Source of the DNA: Tannerellaceae bacterium
GTDB lineage: Bacteria > Bacteroidota > Bacteroidia > Bacteroidales > Tannerellaceae
NCBI GenBank assembly: GCA_031255855.1
Contig: JAIRRS010000091.1
Span: forward strand, 1-36,968
DNA: 36,968 nt
Direction: 5' to 3'
Under the pieces are notes generated by a model. It ran no database searches. It was not told the origin of the DNA and worked only from the letters and a program-made list of their open reading frames with translations. This document shows, piece after piece, positions 34,177 to 36,968 of the stretch (positions are counted from its first letter, which is position 1; the number at the start of each line of letters is the position of its first letter). The translations under genes were made by a program, and so were the position numbers.

Positions 34177-34851
34177 ATGGCTCGGTTCAATAAATTACAC
34201 GTATTAAGCGCAATGATAGACACAGGAATGGTTCCTGTCTATTACAATAATAATGTAGAGGTGGCCAAACAGGTGGTAAAAGCTTGTTATGAAGGAGGCG
34301 TCCGCGCATTTGAATTTACCAATCGCGGAGATTTTGCCCAGGAAGTTTTCGGTGAGTTAGTGAAGTTTGCAACGAAAGAGTGTCCCGAATTAATCTTGGG
34401 CGCCGGTTCGATAGTAGATCCCGCTACGGCCGCTCTTTACATACAGTTGGGTACAAACTTCGTAGTCGGCCCGCTTTTCAATCCTGACGTCGCGAAAATA
34501 TGTAATCGCCGGTTGATACCCTACACGCCCGGATGCGGTTCGGTGTCTGAAATTGGTTTTGCGCAGGAGGCCGGATGCGATTTATGCAAGATATTCCCGG
34601 CAGGGAATGTCGGCGGTCCTTCGTTTGTGAGCAATATGAAAGCTCCGATGCCGTGGTCGTTAATCATGGCAACCGGAGCCGTGGAACCAACCGATGAAAA
34701 CCTTTCAGCCTGGTTCAAAGCAGGTGTCACCTGTGTAGGTATGGGCTCGAAATTATTCCCCAAAGAAGCAATTGCCAAAGGCGATTGGCAAGTTATCACA
34801 CAACTATGCAGAGATACCTTATCGATTATCAAAAAATACCAGAAGATATGA
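34177..34851 (+). CDS. eda: KDPG aldolase (2-keto-3-deoxy-6-phosphogluconate aldolase)
   Basis: This aldolase splits KDPG into pyruvate and glyceraldehyde-3-phosphate, the last step of the hexuronate and Entner-Doudoroff routes. The 224-residue protein is a class I aldolase. The Schiff-base lysine is Lys138 in [14 protein letters not shown], and the active-site Glu lies in AFEFTNRG. The central [22 protein letters not shown] and [12 protein letters not shown] segments are the usual Eda strand-end loops. It starts 3 bases after kdgK, and its stop overlaps the uxaC ATG (34848-34851). Confidence 0.94.
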   Translation: MARFNKLHVLSAMIDTGMVPVYYNNNVEVAKQVVKACYEGGVRAFEFTNRGDFAQEVFGELVKFATKECPELILGAGSIVDPATAALYIQLGTNFVVGPLFNPDVAKICNRRLIPYTPGCGSVSEIGFAQEAGCDLCKIFPAGNVGGPSFVSNMKAPMPWSLIMATGAVEPTDENLSAWFKAGVTCVGMGSKLFPKEAIAKGDWQVITQLCRDTLSIIKKYQKI

Positions 34852-36251
34852 GAGCATTCATGGATTCCGACTTCCTGTTGAAAACGGATACAGCCCGGGA
34901 ATTATATCATAAGCACGCGTCCAAACAACCTGTCATAGACTATCATTGCCACCTCGACCCACAGATGATAGCCGAAAACTATCAATTTGCCGACCTGGCG
35001 GAAATTTGGCTGGGAGGCGACCATTACAAATGGCGCGCCATGCGTGCGAACGGGATACCCGAACCGTATATAACAGGGGATAAGCCGCCGTATGAAAAGT
35101 TTGCCAAATGGGCTGAAACAATGCCTTATACAATGCGCAATCCGCTGTATCATTGGACACATCTGGAATTGAGCCGGGTCTTCGGCATTGATAAAATATT
35201 AAATCCGGCAACAGCGCGTGAAATCTACGAAGAATGTACCGCCAAACTGCAAACACCGGCATACCGGGCACAGGAGATAATGAAGCAAATGAATGTGGAA
35301 GTGGTGTGTACAACAGACGATCCGGCTGATTCACTGGCTTATCATAAAGCGATAAAAGATAGCGGATTTTCCGTTAAGGTATTCCCAACATGGCGTCCCG
35401 ACAAGGCGATGGCGATAGAGAACCCAGCATTGTACAACGAATACATTACCCGGCTGGAAGAAGCCGCGGGCATATCGGTTCTTACATTCGACCATTTACT
35501 GGATGCCTTGCAGAAACGGCATGATTACTTTGCGGAGATGGGCTGTACCGTTTCCGATCATGGGTTGGATACATTTTATGCCGAACCATATACGGAAGTA
35601 GAGATACACGCAATTTTCTTGAAAGTAAGAGCCGGAAAAATGGTTGACGACAAAGAATTGGCCAAATTCCGTTCGGCTATGCTGTATGAAGGGGCTTGCA
35701 TGGACGCCCGTTCGGGCTGGGTACAACAATTTCATGTAAGTGCCATAAGGAACAATAACACAAAGATGTTTAAGCTGATTGGCGCGGATACCGGTTTCGA
35801 TGCCATTCACGACCACCACTTTGTTGTCGCAATGAATCGTTTCTTCGACCGTTTGAACAGTGAAGGCATGCTTGCCAAGACCATATTGTATAATCTGAAT
35901 CCTCGGGATAATGATCTGTTAGTTACCAACGCGTACAATTTCAACGACGGTTCTTTCCCCGGAAAAATGCAGTTTGGGGCAGCCTGGTGGTTCCTCGACC
36001 AGATGAAAGGGATGCAAGATCAAATCAATTCGCTATCAGCATTAGGATTGCTCAGCCGTTTTGTGGGCATGCTGACGGATTCCCGCAGTTTCCTTTCTTA
36101 TCCCCGCCACGAATATTTCCGTCGTATCTTGTGTAATGTATTGGGGAACGACGTAGAAAACGGGGAACTTCCCGAATCGGAATGGCCCTTCATTTGCCGG
36201 ATGGTAGAAAACATCTGTTACTACAACGCGAAGAACTATTTCGGTTGGTAA
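34848..36251 (+). CDS. uxaC: Uronate isomerase (glucuronate/galacturonate isomerase)
   Basis: UxaC converts D-glucuronate to fructuronate and D-galacturonate to tagaturonate. I choose the ATG at 34848 (467 residues, starting [11 protein letters not shown]), because UxaC proteins begin this way and the ATG overlaps the eda stop as ATGA; the longer frame from 34785 would overlap eda by 67 bases. Family features are DYHCHLDP with metal-binding His residues near the N-terminus, [21 protein letters not shown] and [29 protein letters not shown] near the C-terminus is also typical. The reductase and dehydratase steps that link it to kdgK (uxaB/uxuB, uxaA/uxuA) are not in the window. Confidence 0.95.
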   Translation: MRAFMDSDFLLKTDTARELYHKHASKQPVIDYHCHLDPQMIAENYQFADLAEIWLGGDHYKWRAMRANGIPEPYITGDKPPYEKFAKWAETMPYTMRNPLYHWTHLELSRVFGIDKILNPATAREIYEECTAKLQTPAYRAQEIMKQMNVEVVCTTDDPADSLAYHKAIKDSGFSVKVFPTWRPDKAMAIENPALYNEYITRLEEAAGISVLTFDHLLDALQKRHDYFAEMGCTVSDHGLDTFYAEPYTEVEIHAIFLKVRAGKMVDDKELAKFRSAMLYEGACMDARSGWVQQFHVSAIRNNNTKMFKLIGADTGFDAIHDHHFVVAMNRFFDRLNSEGMLAKTILYNLNPRDNDLLVTNAYNFNDGSFPGKMQFGAAWWFLDQMKGMQDQINSLSALGLLSRFVGMLTDSRSFLSYPRHEYFRRILCNVLGNDVENGELPESEWPFICRMVENICYYNAKNYFGW

Positions 36252-36263
36252 GGAATAAATAAA

Positions 36264-36296
36264 GTTTCCCGGTCTTAACTTGTAAAACCGGGAAAC
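36264..36296. terminator. 10-bp stem-loop downstream of uxaC
   Basis: GTTTCCCGGT (36264-36273) and ACCGGGAAAC (36287-36296) are perfectly complementary, with a 13-base loop, and begin 12 bases after the uxaC stop. No T-run follows. The position suggests a terminator or RNA-stabilising 3' structure of the kdgK-eda-uxaC transcript. Confidence 0.55.
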
Positions 36297-36433
36297 CGAC
36301 TTTGGGCGTTCAAATTAGGGGAAAAGGGGTTCTCCTTTACCTTGTAAAAACAGCTTCTGTCTATTCAGATTAAAGCCCTCTTGGGTGAGGTGGGGTTTGA
36401 TACGAACGATTATGAAAAACGAATTATATACAT

Positions 36434-36733
36434 GTGTTTTCATGCAAAAGAAGCACAAATAATCCGGACAGAGAAAAAAAACACTACTACAATTATTTCT
36501 CGCCCCCTTCTATTACCAGGAATAGTACTACAACATTTCTTTCTCATTATAGGCGTTTTATCCATAAGACGGATGCAGGAACATCAGAAGATTATGATAT
36601 TCTAAAGGCCTTATGGAAAGATTGGTTTGAAAGACTTGAAATTAAAAACGTTAATGATAATTTTTTTATTCTAAGAAACAATAGGACTATAGACACAAGA
36701 AATGAAATTGATAAGTTTATAAATGATAAATGA
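36434..36733 (+). CDS. Orphan AT-rich ORF, unrecognised; possibly a gene remnant
   Basis: The frame encodes 99 residues from a GTG at 36434, with no ATG near the start; it is open only back to a stop at 36413. Residues from about 40 onward look protein-like (KTDAGTSEDYDILKALWKDWFE, then NFFILRNNRTIDTRNEIDKF as separate stretches). The first part is poor in hydrophobic residues and may not be translated. Bases and codons (AGA, ATA, AAT, AAA) are more AT-rich than in the neighbouring operon. I do not recognise a family. It could be a short foreign gene, the surviving end of a decayed gene, or chance. The rest of 36297-36857 shows no gene I can support. Confidence 0.3.
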   Translation: MFSCKRSTNNPDREKKHYYNYFSPPSITRNSTTTFLSHYRRFIHKTDAGTSEDYDILKALWKDWFERLEIKNVNDNFFILRNNRTIDTRNEIDKFINDK

Positions 36734-36759
36734 ACTACTCCGTTGCTTGTAGCAGGGAC

Positions 36760-36779
36760 TTTAATCCAAAGAGATTAAA
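36760..36779. terminator. Weak hairpin downstream of the right-edge regulator gene
   Basis: TTTAATC (36760-36766) and GATTAAA (36773-36779) form a 7-bp stem with a 6-base loop in the gap between the orphan ORF and the end of the minus-strand regulator gene. It is AT-rich and has no strong T-run, so it is only a candidate for ending that transcript. Confidence 0.25.
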
Positions 36780-36857
36780 ACATTATGGACGATTTTCTAT
36801 TAGCACTATTGGAAAAATTAACTTCTACTCCAAGTCCATCAAACTTAGTAAAGGAGA

Positions 36858-36968
36858 TCAAAAATTAATCAGGAAGTCTGTCAAGTTTTGGTCGCTGGCT
36901 AATCCGATGCGTTTTCTGAGGCGGTAACGTCTTAATTCCACGGCACGGACGGAAATATTCAGCGACGA
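36858..36968 (-). CDS. C-terminal end of a helix-turn-helix regulator (5' part beyond the window)
   Basis: On the minus strand the frame enters at base 36968 and stops with TGA at 36858-36860, giving 36 residues. They read as the recognition helix and tail of a LuxR-like regulator: LNISVRAVELRRYRLRKRIG followed, after a few residues, by DQNLTDFLINF. This ending is one I associate with large Bacteroidetes regulators (triple-tyrosine/LuxR-type sensors). The sensory part lies outside the window. It converges on the uxaC operon, so any regulatory link is open. Confidence 0.7.
   Translation of the reverse strand, partial: SSLNISVRAVELRRYRLRKRIGLASDQNLTDFLINF

Noticed and set aside
34785..34847. 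Longer uxaC reading frame starting inside eda
   Set aside because: It would overlap eda by 67 bases and adds residues unlike UxaC; the ATG at 34848 gives the family N-terminus and an exact ATGA overlap.
36381..36605. 74-codon plus-strand frame overlapping the orphan ORF
   Set aside because: It lacks an ATG, its second half is a hydrophobic shadow of the other frame, and it shows no domain or coding bias.
36730..36927. 65-codon plus-strand frame at the right edge
   Set aside because: Its second half is antisense to the regulator end on the minus strand, which has a recognisable helix-turn-helix sequence.
1..36968. tRNA, rRNA, insertion sequences, integrases or phage genes
   Set aside because: None recognised by eye; short RNA genes could still be missed without a covariance-model scan.

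Overview
The window is chromosomal DNA from a member of the order Bacteroidales (Bacteroides, Parabacteroides or a relative). The evidence is a SusC/SusD pair with an ECF sigma factor and a FecR-type anti-sigma factor, promoters with the Bacteroidetes -7 element TAnnTTTG, almost no Shine-Dalgarno sequences, a tig/clpP/clpX order followed by recQ, and BlaI/M56 regulation. I place it no more finely than the order. No tRNA, rRNA, CRISPR array, insertion sequence or prophage was recognised.

Region 1 (1-7745, minus strand) is a polysaccharide utilisation locus. An ECF sigma factor and a FecR anti-sigma factor are followed by a SusC-type TonB-dependent transducer with an N-terminal STN domain, a SusD-type glycan-binding lipoprotein and a GH29 alpha-L-fucosidase that runs off the left edge. 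Together they form a substrate-sensing and uptake circuit for fucosylated, probably host-derived, glycans.

Region 2 (7814-21199, minus strand) holds housekeeping genes for protein folding, envelope assembly and DNA repair. In transcription order these are tig; clpP-clpX-recQ; three SurA/parvulin-like periplasmic chaperones; an OstA/LptA-like protein; a small membrane-anchored protein; and mutL. Gaps are short, with two exact ATGA stop/start overlaps, so the part from the first chaperone to mutL is very probably one operon.

Region 3 (21347-29342) is a mosaic of single genes in alternating orientation. It contains a CPBP membrane protease (+), lptB (-), a nitronate monooxygenase/FabK-like flavoprotein with a cysteine cluster (+), a DEAD-box RNA helicase (+), a GH3 beta-glycosidase with a PA14 insertion (-) and a small lipoprotein (+). 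The helicase and GH3 genes overlap tail to tail by 67 bases. The intergenic regions hold a degenerate 22-base tandem repeat, an 18-base perfect palindrome just before the helicase start, and an operator-like palindrome in the GH3 promoter.

Region 4 (29478-32970, minus strand) is a three-gene operon: a BlaI-type repressor, an M56 (BlaR1-like) membrane metalloprotease carrying two tandem TonB C-terminal domains, and a secreted TPR protein. An inverted repeat overlaps the promoter. This is the best candidate in the window for an under-described signalling system.

Region 5 (33130-36251, plus strand) is a tight hexuronate-catabolism operon, kdgK-eda-uxaC. It is followed by a hairpin, an AT-rich stretch with one orphan ORF of doubtful status, and at the right edge the C-terminal end of a helix-turn-helix regulator on the minus strand.

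Functions are assigned from motifs and remembered family features. No database search was run.
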